A stretch of DNA of 64,000 bases from the NCBI GenBank assembly GCA_964612485.1, contig CAZTFF010000003.1, positions 62,001 to 126,000 of the forward strand, read 5' to 3'. Position 1 is the stretch's first letter, and each line of letters starts with the position of its first letter. The notes below the pieces were generated by a model. It was not told the origin of the DNA. It ran no database searches and was given only the letters and a program-made list of their open reading frames with translations. A program made the position numbers and the translations under genes. Below are positions 9,056 through 17,166 of the stretch, piece by piece. This DNA comes from JAFGNV01 sp964612485 (GTDB taxonomy: Bacteria > Chloroflexota > Anaerolineae > 4572-78 > J111).

Positions 9056-10647
9056 CGCGCTCGCCGCAGTGATTTTCTGATGCGCAGCCACTGCTCTTTA
9101 ATCTGCGCGGCTTTCTCATCATCAAAATCCTCACGGCTGTAGCGGGCGCGCACAAACACATCGGTCACGTGCTGGACATCGGTTTCCACCTCCGGCATGG
9201 CCTGTTCCAGGTTGGGTTCGTACTCGTAGGGTGTTTCGCTGGTTTTGCGCCCCAGTTTTCGTTTTTCGGCCCGTTTGAGGATGTTGAGGTAGTAGCGCAA
9301 AATCCGCTCCCGCGCCGATAGATTCCTGCGGCCAAACCAGCGCCACCGCCGCCCGGTCAGGGCCTCCCCATGTTTTGATACGCCGGGCAGCCTGATCCGC
9401 TCCGAAAACAGGTCCAGCCCCGCTTCGCCCCAACTTTGCAGCAAATCCCAGATGAGCTGCCCCAATTTTACCAATAAGGCAAAAGGCCGGAATTTTAGCA
9501 AAGCCGCCAACAACTCCGGGCGGTCCAGCAGATAGACTCGGAGCAAGTAGAGGACACCGGCAATCGCTACCAGCCAAAAAATCAACGAACGCAGCGCATC
9601 GAGCCAGGGAAACATGCCGGCCGGCGGTTGAGCCGGATTTTCAGGCGGCGCCAGCGGCTCCGACGCGGGATTTTCTGCGGGCAGCGCGTCAAGGCCCAAC
9701 AGCCGCATCAGCCAGATAAAGGGAAGCGTGATCAGCAGCAAAAAAAGCTGGAAAATGAGCATAATACTCGACAATATCATTCCCACAATCAGGCCGGCGC
9801 TTTCTAAAAAACCCATGGTGTAATGGGTAGGCAAAAAGAAAACAATAACGCTGACCAGGCCCAGAAAAATCAACCCGTACCTGGCCCATTGCCTGACCAG
9901 GCCGGGACTTACCTCTATTTTGTGGATACGCCAACTGGTGGTGAGGCGGGCCAGATTAGCCTGACTCAGCAAGACCAGGCCCAACACAAAATAGACAAGG
10001 ACATTGATGATAATGCCTTCAATGGTGGGGCGAGTAAGGTCAGACAGGGTGGAAGCGCCCAACCGCAAAATAACCTGGCTGACCCCGGAGATAAAAACCA
10101 GCAGCAGCCCGCCCCAGAAGAAACGGGCTTTGAGGCGCTCCAGCGGAACGATGGTATCGTAGCGAAAGGTGAAGGGATCGTGGAGTTTATCAAAATCGGC
10201 AATCGTTTCAGTAGCCACCAGCCAACTGAGAAACCCCAAGAGCAGAATAACGTAAAATTCCAGGTTGATGCCATCAAAGGGATTCCACCACGTGGCCCGC
10301 AAGTTTTCCCAAATAAATGATACGGGTTTGTCGGCAAAACTCAACAACTTCAACAGGATCACCAGCAAAACCCACTCGGCCACCCGGTAGCGGAACACAG
10401 AGGTATCTCTGGCCCGAACGGTATGAAGCAGCCGGTAGGAGAAAATGGCTTCTATAGTGGTGATGAACATGCCGATGAGCAAAAAGATACCGTTCCATTC
10501 TGGATTGATGATCCGCACCAGATTGACCACGGAGAGATTAAAACTCATGATCAAGATCAAAACCAGCAGCGGGCGGAAAAAATTATCGGCCCAGGGATTG
10601 CGTTTGATGGCCGGCACATCGCCGTTGGTTATACGGTGGGAGTCCAT
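9052..10647 (-). CDS. DUF4129 membrane protein
   Basis: Membrane protein with several hydrophobic helices over residues about 20-400 and a cytoplasmic tail from about 440. The tail is the DUF4129 signature: ERILRYYLNILKRAEKRK, then ETPYEYEPNLEQAMPE and a Tyr-Ser-Arg-Glu element. DUF4129 proteins usually sit with a MoxR ATPase, a DUF58 protein and a transglutaminase in a membrane/cell-surface module of unknown chemistry. Here only the DUF58 partner (10629) is next to it, overlapping its start by 19 bases. ATG at 10647 is used because it follows GAGG and AAGGA, although the spacing is not ideal. Function is unknown beyond family membership. Confidence 0.85.
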   Translation of the reverse strand: MDSHRITNGDVPAIKRNPWADNFFRPLLVLILIMSFNLSVVNLVRIINPEWNGIFLLIGMFITTIEAIFSYRLLHTVRARDTSVFRYRVAEWVLLVILLKLLSFADKPVSFIWENLRATWWNPFDGINLEFYVILLLGFLSWLVATETIADFDKLHDPFTFRYDTIVPLERLKARFFWGGLLLVFISGVSQVILRLGASTLSDLTRPTIEGIIINVLVYFVLGLVLLSQANLARLTTSWRIHKIEVSPGLVRQWARYGLIFLGLVSVIVFFLPTHYTMGFLESAGLIVGMILSSIMLIFQLFLLLITLPFIWLMRLLGLDALPAENPASEPLAPPENPAQPPAGMFPWLDALRSLIFWLVAIAGVLYLLRVYLLDRPELLAALLKFRPFALLVKLGQLIWDLLQSWGEAGLDLFSERIRLPGVSKHGEALTGRRWRWFGRRNLSARERILRYYLNILKRAEKRKLGRKTSETPYEYEPNLEQAMPEVETDVQHVTDVFVRARYSREDFDDEKAAQIKEQWLRIRKSLRRAR

Positions 10648-11834
10648 GCCTCAATATCCTTTTCCGTTTGAACCCTGAAAACAGGCACGTTTACGGCCGG
10701 CATAGGGTCTTCCCGCTTCTGCCGGTGCATCATCTGCTTGGGGTCAATGAACACCACGGCAACTCGCAGGCCGGCCTGTTTGAGCAACAGCAGTGTTTGG
10801 GCCAATTCGGTGGAAGGGGTGCTGGTGATCACGATGACGGTTGTGCCCCAGGATAATCTTACAATGCCCCGACGCACTGTCTCCAGAAAATCATCCTCTT
10901 CCCCGGCGGGCAGGATTCGGGCCAAGACATCCAGAATTTCCATCAAATGGCCGCGTCCTTTGCGGGGTGGAATATCGAACGACTGCTCGGTTTGAGCCAG
11001 GGGGTCCATGCCGGTTGTGACCAGGCCCACCGGCAAATCCTCGATATTAATCATATGGTTGGCCAGGGAAGCGGCCACGGTGATGGCCAATTCAATGGCG
11101 GTTTCAGGATGACCCCGATCCACATAATCAGGCCGGCTCAAATTTAGAAAAATGGCGTTATCGCGGGCAATGGCCGGCTCAAATTGTTTGACCAGCATCT
11201 GGCCGGTTGAGGCAGTGGCCGTCCAGTGGATGTGGCGCGGGTTATCGCCGGGGGTGTAACCGCGCACGCCAATCGGGCGGGCCGGGTCTTGAAATAAGGG
11301 CATCACAGTAGGCAGCGTCACCTGCGGGCTGTGCGTGGGCAGGGAGAGGCGGGCGATGGTGACAATTTTAGGATAAACAATCAGCGCGTTTGGTTCCAGG
11401 CGGCTCGTTAACTCGCGGCGCAGGCTCAACAAATCGCCCGTAGACAGCGACAGCGGGCCAACCTGATAGTAGCCCCGTTTCTGCGCCGATAATGTGTAGC
11501 GGAGGAGATACTCACTTTTACCGCGCATGGTAATTACTTTGCGAAAAAATGAGGGGATCGCCAAAGTGGGCGGGAAAACTTCATACAGCATCAGCCACGG
11601 GATGGGGAGGCGGCTTTGGTTTTTCAAGGTGAGCACAACTTCAATGTGATCGCCCAAAAAAGCGCGGGGCTGCATCTCACGCTTGACCCGAAGGCTTTTG
11701 AGCACGTGGCCGGACCAGAAGCGGGAGAGAATAAAAATACCAATAAATAAATAGAGGATGGTAAAAAAGAAATCCACGCGAAGCAGGGCGGCCAAAATGA
11801 ATAAAATGATGATAAATACAATAAAACTGCTCAT
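10629..11834 (-). CDS. DUF58 (vWA-like) membrane-anchored protein
   Basis: Two N-terminal membrane helices (about 3-38), then a beta-rich region and the DUF58 hallmark IGVRGYTPGDNPRHIHW at about 205-225, followed by a vWA-like fold (DNAIFLNLSR) to the C-terminus. DUF58 proteins work with MoxR AAA ATPases in poorly understood assembly or chaperone modules. I chose ATG 11834, preceded by AGGAG, over an upstream in-frame TTG (11849) with no ribosome site. It is the upstream partner of the DUF4129 gene, with overlapping ends. No MoxR gene is adjacent: the next upstream gene is a CBS protein. Confidence 0.88.
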   Translation of the reverse strand: MSSFIVFIIILFILAALLRVDFFFTILYLFIGIFILSRFWSGHVLKSLRVKREMQPRAFLGDHIEVVLTLKNQSRLPIPWLMLYEVFPPTLAIPSFFRKVITMRGKSEYLLRYTLSAQKRGYYQVGPLSLSTGDLLSLRRELTSRLEPNALIVYPKIVTIARLSLPTHSPQVTLPTVMPLFQDPARPIGVRGYTPGDNPRHIHWTATASTGQMLVKQFEPAIARDNAIFLNLSRPDYVDRGHPETAIELAITVAASLANHMINIEDLPVGLVTTGMDPLAQTEQSFDIPPRKGRGHLMEILDVLARILPAGEEDDFLETVRRGIVRLSWGTTVIVITSTPSTELAQTLLLLKQAGLRVAVVFIDPKQMMHRQKREDPMPAVNVPVFRVQTEKDIEAWTPTV

Positions 11835-11878
11835 AGGCTCCTGCTGCAAGGTTGTTAAATACCCAACGGCTATTTTTG

Positions 11879-11928
11879 GAGGTTAGAGATTGGAGATTAA
11901 AAAAATAAAATCTCCAATCTCTAACCTC
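11879..11928. repeat. 20-bp perfect inverted repeat (strong hairpin)
   Basis: GAGGTTAGAGATTGGAGATT (11879-11898) and its exact complement (11909-11928) are separated by ten A/T bases. It lies between the end of the CBS-ACT gene and the start of the DUF58 gene, both on the minus strand. Neither strand has a T-run after the stem, so it is not a textbook terminator; a dispersed palindromic repeat or RNA-processing hairpin fits better. Confidence 0.75.
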
Positions 11929-11942
11929 TCAATCTTATTTCA

Positions 11943-12593
11943 TCAAACTTCACGGGCGTCGAGAACGTGATCGCCCAGATTTTCGAGCGTATCCACCAGT
12001 TGATCCTGGCTTACGCCTTGAACCTTAAGCACCAACCCCGCCAGTTCGGGCTTTTCATCAATGGGGAAGGTTCCCACACTGGCGATATTGGCATCCAGAT
12101 CAAAAATTGCGGTAGAAATGGCGGCCAGCACACCTTTGGTGCTGGGAACTTCTAAGGTCAACCGCAGGCCGGGCTGCCCGCCGCCAAAGAGTTCAACCAA
12201 CGTTTTAAAGATATCGCGGTCGGTGATAATACCAACCGGTTTTTTCTCTTCATCTACTACCGGCAGCCCGCCAACACCTTTCTCTACCATCAGGCTGGCG
12301 GCATTTTCAATGGGTGTGTCGGGGGTGGTGGTAACCACTTCTTTGGTCATCAACTCTTCAACCTTAATCCGAGAGAGAATGTAGGTTAATTCCCAAACGC
12401 TCAAGGTGGTAGCCGGCGAGGGCGATGCGTACAACAAATCCCGTTCCGACACAATACCAACCAGTTTTCCACTGCCATCTACCACAGGCAGCCGGCGAAA
12501 ACGATTTTCCTGCATCAATTTCAGGGCGTCTTGAAAGGGCATATCCGGTGTTACCGTTACTGCGGGTGAAACCATATGATCGCGTACAAACAT
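11943..12593 (-). CDS. CBS-pair protein with C-terminal ACT-like domain (AcuB-like)
   Basis: Residues 1-60 and about 78-135 are two CBS repeats (MVSPAVTVTPDMPFQDALKLM, cut here to its first part MVSPAVTVTPD; and MTKEVVTTTPDTPIENAASL), which as a Bateman module usually bind adenosine nucleotides. Residues 140-216 look like an ACT domain (LRLTLEVPSTKGVLAAIS), as in AcuB-type proteins that sense small ligands or amino acids. The start follows CCAGGAGG seven bases upstream. A promoter lies at 12669-12697. No enzyme partner is evident among the neighbours; a regulatory role is inferred from domains only. Confidence 0.85.
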   Translation of the reverse strand: MFVRDHMVSPAVTVTPDMPFQDALKLMQENRFRRLPVVDGSGKLVGIVSERDLLYASPSPATTLSVWELTYILSRIKVEELMTKEVVTTTPDTPIENAASLMVEKGVGGLPVVDEEKKPVGIITDRDIFKTLVELFGGGQPGLRLTLEVPSTKGVLAAISTAIFDLDANIASVGTFPIDEKPELAGLVLKVQGVSQDQLVDTLENLGDHVLDAREV

Positions 12594-12668
12594 TGTACAG
12601 TCCTCCTGGGTTATATTGGATATTGATTGGTGTTACTTACGGGGAGCTATTCGATTTGTATACTAATT

Positions 12669-12697
12669 ATTATGCCTCAGCATGAGGATACTGACAA
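12669..12697 (-). promoter_or_regulatory. Promoter for the CBS-ACT gene
   Basis: On the minus strand TTGTCA (12697-12692), a 17-base spacer and CATAAT (12674-12669) lie about 75 bases before the ATG. The spacer contains the small palindrome CCTCATGCTGAGG, a possible operator. Confidence 0.5.
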
Positions 12698-12782
12698 GAC
12701 AAAAAATTGGTTATTGTCAGTGGCGTGTTGGCTGCAGGATGGCTATTGGCAGGCCAGAGTGGCCGGCGGGCTAAAGACAGGT

Positions 12783-13154
12783 TTATTTGAGCAGCTTTTT
12801 TATTTTTCCCAGCAAATCTCTTACCACAAACGGTTTGACGACATAACCATCAAACATCTCAGCATAGGTTGATGTTGTGGTTTCATCTTCAAGATAATGG
12901 CGCGCGGTTAACATAATCACCGGCAAATTGGCATGGCGCTCGCTGTTCCGGATAGATTCCAGAACCTGCCAGCCGTCCATGCCTAACATCATAATATCAA
13001 GCAGTACCAGATCGATATCCTCTTTATCAAGTATCTCCAGCCCCGTTTTGCCGTTAAAGGCCGAAAATACTTTATAGCCTTCGCGTTCCAAAATTAATTT
13101 ACCCAAGGCTACCATTTCGTGGTCGTCGTCTACCATCAATATGTGTTGTGCCAC
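12783..13154 (-). CDS. Single-domain response regulator (CheY-like receiver)
   Basis: A 123-residue stand-alone receiver with the full set of conserved residues: acidic pocket Asp9-Asp11 in VDDDH, phospho-acceptor Asp53 in LVLLDIMM, Thr83 in IMLTARH and Lys107 in YVVKPF. It has no output domain, so it must act by protein contact or in a phosphorelay. The insertion EDETTTSTYAEMF between Thr83 and Lys107 is slightly long. No kinase gene is adjacent, so the partner is unknown. Confidence 0.92.
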   Translation of the reverse strand: MAQHILMVDDDHEMVALGKLILEREGYKVFSAFNGKTGLEILDKEDIDLVLLDIMMLGMDGWQVLESIRNSERHANLPVIMLTARHYLEDETTTSTYAEMFDGYVVKPFVVRDLLGKIKKLLK

Positions 13155-13293
13155 TCGCCGCTCCTGAGAAAAGGAATGACTTTCGCCGCAAAGTATATGG
13201 TTGAATTCAATTTAAGTATAACATAGGGCGAAGCAGTGTCAAACTTAAATTTACGTAAGTAGAAAATATTTATTTGTGACCCCTTCAATGCCA

Positions 13294-13323
13294 TTGGCGA
13301 AACTCTTGGTTCTGAGGTAAAAT
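13294..13323 (+). promoter_or_regulatory. Possible promoter for the his operon
   Basis: TTGGCG (13294-13299), 18 bases, TAAAAT (13318-13323), ending 44 bases before hisG. The boxes are moderate matches; no attenuator hairpin or His-rich leader peptide is visible in 13155-13367. Confidence 0.35.
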
Positions 13324-13367
13324 CGTATCATCAATAAACTTGGGGCTATTTAAAGTTCAGCATACCA

Positions 13368-14420
13368 ATGACAACCGTAAAAAACACCCAACAAAATCGA
13401 ACTACCATCCGCCTGGCGCTGCCCAGCAAAGGCCGCATGGAGGATGAAACCCGCGCCTTTTTGCGGGAGTGCGGCTTGAGCGTGAACAAAGTCAACCCGC
13501 GCCAATATATTGCCAAAATTCCCGAAATACCAAACTTAGAAGTGTGGTTTCAACGCTCTGCCGACGTCGTCCGCAAAGTGCGCGATGGCGACATCGACCT
13601 GGGCATTGTGGGCTATGATACCGTGGCCGAATACCAGGGCAGCCAAAATAACATTGTTCTGATTCACGATGCCCTGGGCTACGGCTACTGCCGGCTCTCG
13701 CTGGCCGTGCCGGAAACGTGGACCGAAGTGAGCAGCATGGCCGACCTGACAGCGGTTGCCGGGGCGCGCGACAAACAACGCCCCCTGCGCGTGGTCAGTA
13801 AATTTCAACGCCAGACCCGCGCCTTTCTGGAAAAACATCAAATTGTACCCTATCACCTGCTGCACGCCGACGGCGCGCTGGAAGCCGCCCCGCAAATGGG
13901 TACGGCGGATCTCATTGTAGACCTGGTCAGCAGCGGCGTCACCCTACGGGAAAACCGGCTGAAGGAAATTGCCGGCGGCACGTTGTTTGAAAGTCAGGCG
14001 GTCTTCATCGGCAACCGGGCGTCTCTTTTGCAGCGGCCCGGGGTTTTAACCATTACGCGCGAAATTCTGGAACGGATCGAGGCGCACCTGCGGGCCACCG
14101 AACATTACACCGTCATCGCCAATATGCGGGGCAGTTCGGCAGAAGAAGTGGCCCAAAAGATATTTGAACAGCCCGATCTGGGCGGCTTGCAAGGCCCCAC
14201 CATCAGCCGCGTTTACCTGCGCGATACCGCCGATACCGGCTGGTACGCCATCACCGTGGTGGTGCGCAAAGATCACCTGCGCCGCTCGGTGGAAGAACTC
14301 CGCGCCATTGGCGGCAGCGGCGTGCTGGTTCTGCCCACCGCTTATATTTTTGAAGAAGAACCCGTTCGCTGGCACCAACTTTTGGATAGCCTGGACATCA
14401 CCGAGGAAAAAATTCAATGA
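13368..14420 (+). CDS. hisG: ATP phosphoribosyltransferase HisG
   Basis: Catalyses the first step of histidine synthesis, joining PRPP and ATP to give phosphoribosyl-ATP. Visible signatures are the N-terminal RLALPSKGRMEDET, the DGDIDLGIVGYDTV segment, and the PRPP-binding region GTADLIVDLVSSGVTLREN. At 350 residues it is a long-form HisG with a C-terminal ACT-like regulatory domain (about 265-340, YAITVVVRKDHLRRSVEEL), expected to bind histidine for feedback inhibition, so it should not need HisZ. The ribosome site is weak. The stop overlaps the hisD start (ATGA), showing translational coupling. Confidence 0.95.
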   Translation: MTTVKNTQQNRTTIRLALPSKGRMEDETRAFLRECGLSVNKVNPRQYIAKIPEIPNLEVWFQRSADVVRKVRDGDIDLGIVGYDTVAEYQGSQNNIVLIHDALGYGYCRLSLAVPETWTEVSSMADLTAVAGARDKQRPLRVVSKFQRQTRAFLEKHQIVPYHLLHADGALEAAPQMGTADLIVDLVSSGVTLRENRLKEIAGGTLFESQAVFIGNRASLLQRPGVLTITREILERIEAHLRATEHYTVIANMRGSSAEEVAQKIFEQPDLGGLQGPTISRVYLRDTADTGWYAITVVVRKDHLRRSVEELRAIGGSGVLVLPTAYIFEEEPVRWHQLLDSLDITEEKIQ

Positions 14421-15778
14421 CCACCAATCTGTTTCCCATCTATACCGCCGGAGAAGCCCGCACCACGCTTCTCCATCGCCCGCCAGTGGGCGAGACAACC
14501 ATCACGCCCACCCTGGCCCAAGGCATCGAGCGGGTGTTTGGCAAAGCTCTCAGCCCCGAAGACGCCGTCCGCCAAATTTTAGAAGATGTGCGCCGGCGGG
14601 GCGAAACGGCGGTGCTGGATTGGACCGAAAAGATTGACGGCGCGCGGCTGAAAACATTGGCGGTGACGCCGGACGAAATTGACACCGCCTACCAAAACCT
14701 GGATGCAAAAATCCGCGAAGCGCTGCATCTGGCCGCCGACCGTATCCGCGCCTTTCACGAGCGGCAGCCCGGCCAAAGCTGGCTCGATTGGCGCGCAAGC
14801 GGCGGCGCGCTGGGCCAAATTGTGCGCCCGCTGGAACGGGTGGGGGTCTACGCCCCCGGCGGCACCGCCCCCTTGCCCAGCACCTTGCTGATGTGCGCCA
14901 TCACGGCCCGCGCCGCCGGGGTTGAAGAAGTAATTGTAGCCACCCCCAGCGGCCGCACCGACACCATTGACCCTACCATGCTGGCCGCGGCCAAAGTAGC
15001 CGGCGTGGATGCCGTTTACCGCATTGGCGGCGCGCAGGCGATAGCGGCGATGGCTTACGGGCTGAAGTCGCTGCCCAAGGTGGATAAAATTGTCGGGCCG
15101 GGCAATATTTTTGTGGTGCTGGCCAAACGGCAGGTCTACGGGCTGGTAGACATCGACGGGCTGCCCGGCCCCACCGAAACCCTGGTCATTGCCGATGCCG
15201 AAGCCAATCCCACCCTGGTGGCCGCCGACCTGCTGGCCCAGGCCGAACACGATGTGCTGGCCTCGGCCATTTTGGTGACACCCAGCCGGGAACTGGCCCA
15301 GGCCGTGCAGGCTGAAATTGGCCGGCAAATCGAAACCCTCAGCCGTGTCGACATCATCGCCGAGAGCCTGCCCAACCAGGGCGGCGCGGTGATTTGCGCC
15401 GATCTTCATGAAGCCGTAGAATTGAATAACCTGTATGGGCCGGAACATCTCTGCCTGCACGTGAAGGACTCCTGGACCCTGGCCGGCAAAGTTAAAAACG
15501 CCGGCGGAATTTTTTTAGGAGAACACGCCTACGAAGTATTGGGCGATTACACCGCCGGCCCAACCCACGTGATGCCCACCATGGGTACCGCCCGATTTGC
15601 CAGCCCTTTAAATGTTCGTGATTTTACCAAAGTCATCAGTGTTTTTGGATTAGATGCCAGCGAAGCCGCAGCCATTGCGCCCGCCGCCCAAATTCTGGCC
15701 GAGGCGGAAGGTCTGGACGCGCATGCGGCCTCAGTGTGGAGGAGGCATAATGAAAATTCGACAGGCAACACCCCATGA
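14417..15778 (+). CDS. hisD: Histidinol dehydrogenase HisD
   Basis: Zinc-dependent, NAD-linked enzyme of the last two steps, histidinol to histidine. Conserved elements: PGGTAPLPSTLLM, the zinc ligands Gln275 and His278 in QAEHD, the catalytic pair Glu343-His344 in GPEHLCLHV, and the GDYTAGPTHVMPT segment. The 453-residue length is normal and no catalytic residue is missing. It overlaps hisG by 4 bp, and its last 29 bases overlap the start of a truncated acetyltransferase frame (15750). Confidence 0.96.
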   Translation: MTTNLFPIYTAGEARTTLLHRPPVGETTITPTLAQGIERVFGKALSPEDAVRQILEDVRRRGETAVLDWTEKIDGARLKTLAVTPDEIDTAYQNLDAKIREALHLAADRIRAFHERQPGQSWLDWRASGGALGQIVRPLERVGVYAPGGTAPLPSTLLMCAITARAAGVEEVIVATPSGRTDTIDPTMLAAAKVAGVDAVYRIGGAQAIAAMAYGLKSLPKVDKIVGPGNIFVVLAKRQVYGLVDIDGLPGPTETLVIADAEANPTLVAADLLAQAEHDVLASAILVTPSRELAQAVQAEIGRQIETLSRVDIIAESLPNQGGAVICADLHEAVELNNLYGPEHLCLHVKDSWTLAGKVKNAGGIFLGEHAYEVLGDYTAGPTHVMPTMGTARFASPLNVRDFTKVISVFGLDASEAAAIAPAAQILAEAEGLDAHAASVWRRHNENSTGNTP

Positions 15779-16061
15779 CCAGAAAACCCTTCTGGAATTG
15801 ATGCGAGAGTCGCACCGGGGAGAAGCGAACGCCTCGCCCCAGGAATGGGATAAAACCGAAGCCGCTATCACAGCCCTGCTGAGTGACTCGCAGGCCGGCG
15901 AAGCTCATTTTATCCTCGGCGAAAAGGGTGATCCCATTGGCTACATGATCATGTGCCGGGGCTTCAGCCTGGACTACGGCGGCTATTTTACATGGATTGA
16001 AGAGACCTATGTCCGTAAATCTGAACAGGGACGATTCCGTGACCAACGATTCTCGCCCTAA
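15750..16061 (+). pseudogene. GNAT acetyltransferase, truncated after the fourth strand
   Basis: ATG 15750 is preceded by a strong AGGAGG site and opens MKIRQATPHDQKTLLELM, a typical GNAT N-terminus. The frame continues to YFTWIEETYVR, the strand just before the acetyl-CoA-binding motif A (R-x-x-G-x-G/A), then ends RKSEQGRFRDQRFSP-stop. Motif A and the C-terminal half, about 50 residues in the family, are missing. Its 3' end overlaps the start of hisC. A deletion joining a GNAT gene to hisC, or a broken gene kept for coupling, would explain this. Without motif A it should not bind acetyl-CoA normally. Confidence 0.7.
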
Positions 16062-17166
16062 ACCATTTAACCCGGTTGATCACATTCGATCCGAGGTTAT
16101 CAATCTAAAACCCTACACCCCTATTTTGCCCTTTGACGTACTTTCCACGCAGTTGGGACGCCACCCGGACGACATCATCAAAATTGATGCCAATGAAAAC
16201 CCCTACGGGCCATCGCCGCTGGTGGCTGAAATATTGGCCGAGGCTCCCTACCTGCACATTTATCCCGATCCCGAAAGCCGCGATTTACGCCGGGCGCTGG
16301 CCGATTACACCGGCCTGGAAACAGATTATTTATTGGCCGGCCTGGGCGCCGACGAGTTGATCGACCTCATTATGCGTCTTTTCATCCAACCCGGCGACCG
16401 CATTGTAAATTGCCCACCCACCTTTGGCATGTATGCCTTTGACGCCGACATCAACAGCGCAGAAACCCTTAATATCTGGCGCAACGAAGATTTTTCTGTC
16501 AATATTGAAAAGGTTGAGGCGCTGTTTGCCTCATCTAACGGCGGCAGCCCGCCGCCCAAACTGGTTTTTGTGGCTTCTCCCAATAACCCGGATGGATCGC
16601 TGTTAGACGACGATAGCCTCGAGCGCCTGCTGGCCCTGCCCGCGATAACGGTTTTAGATGAAGCCTATGTGGAATTCAGCGGCACCAGCCGGATCAAATG
16701 GGTAAAACATTACCCCAATCTCATTGTGCTGCGCACCTTCAGCAAATGGGCCGGGCTGGCCGGCATGCGGGTGGGTTACGGCGCTTTTCCACTGGAACTT
16801 ATGCCCCACCTTTGGAAAATCAAACAACCTTACAATGTACCGGTGGCCGGCCAACTCGCCGCCCGCGTTTCTTTGGATGATCGGGAGCGGCTGCTGGCCA
16901 ATGTAGCCAGAATCGTTAAAGAGCGCGATAGGTTTTTCGGCCAATTGACTCAAATCAAATGGCTCCAACCCTATCCCAGCCATACCAACTTTATTTTGTG
17001 CAAAGTGGCCGCCGGGCGGCAGGCTTTCGATATCAAACAACAACTGGACGCGCAAGGTATTTTTGTCCGGTATTATAATTCGCCCGGCTTAGCCGACCAT
17101 CTTCGGTTTAGCATTGGTACGCCCTCGCAAATGAACCGGGTACTCAAAACATTGGAGCAATTATGA
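16039..17166 (+). CDS. hisC: Histidinol-phosphate aminotransferase HisC
   Basis: PLP enzyme converting imidazole-acetol phosphate to histidinol phosphate. Seen: the family start IKIDANENPYGPSP, the VFVASPNNPDGSLL substrate/PLP region, VLDEAYVEFSG, and the PLP Lys236 in LRTFSKWAGLAGMRVGYG. I chose GTG 16039 because AGGGA lies seven bases upstream; two in-frame ATGs at 15997 and 16009 lie inside the truncated GNAT frame and would add residues with no family match. It ends with a 4-bp ATGA overlap with the HAD gene. Length (375) and motifs are normal. Confidence 0.93.
   Translation: MTNDSRPKPFNPVDHIRSEVINLKPYTPILPFDVLSTQLGRHPDDIIKIDANENPYGPSPLVAEILAEAPYLHIYPDPESRDLRRALADYTGLETDYLLAGLGADELIDLIMRLFIQPGDRIVNCPPTFGMYAFDADINSAETLNIWRNEDFSVNIEKVEALFASSNGGSPPPKLVFVASPNNPDGSLLDDDSLERLLALPAITVLDEAYVEFSGTSRIKWVKHYPNLIVLRTFSKWAGLAGMRVGYGAFPLELMPHLWKIKQPYNVPVAGQLAARVSLDDRERLLANVARIVKERDRFFGQLTQIKWLQPYPSHTNFILCKVAAGRQAFDIKQQLDAQGIFVRYYNSPGLADHLRFSIGTPSQMNRVLKTLEQL

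Noticed and set aside
10423..10678. Plus-strand ORFs opposite the DUF4129 and DUF58 genes
   Set aside because: Shadows of well-supported minus-strand genes with no ribosome site or domain.
11879..11928. Intrinsic terminator of the CBS-ACT gene
   Set aside because: Strong stem but no T-run after it on either strand; listed as a palindromic repeat.
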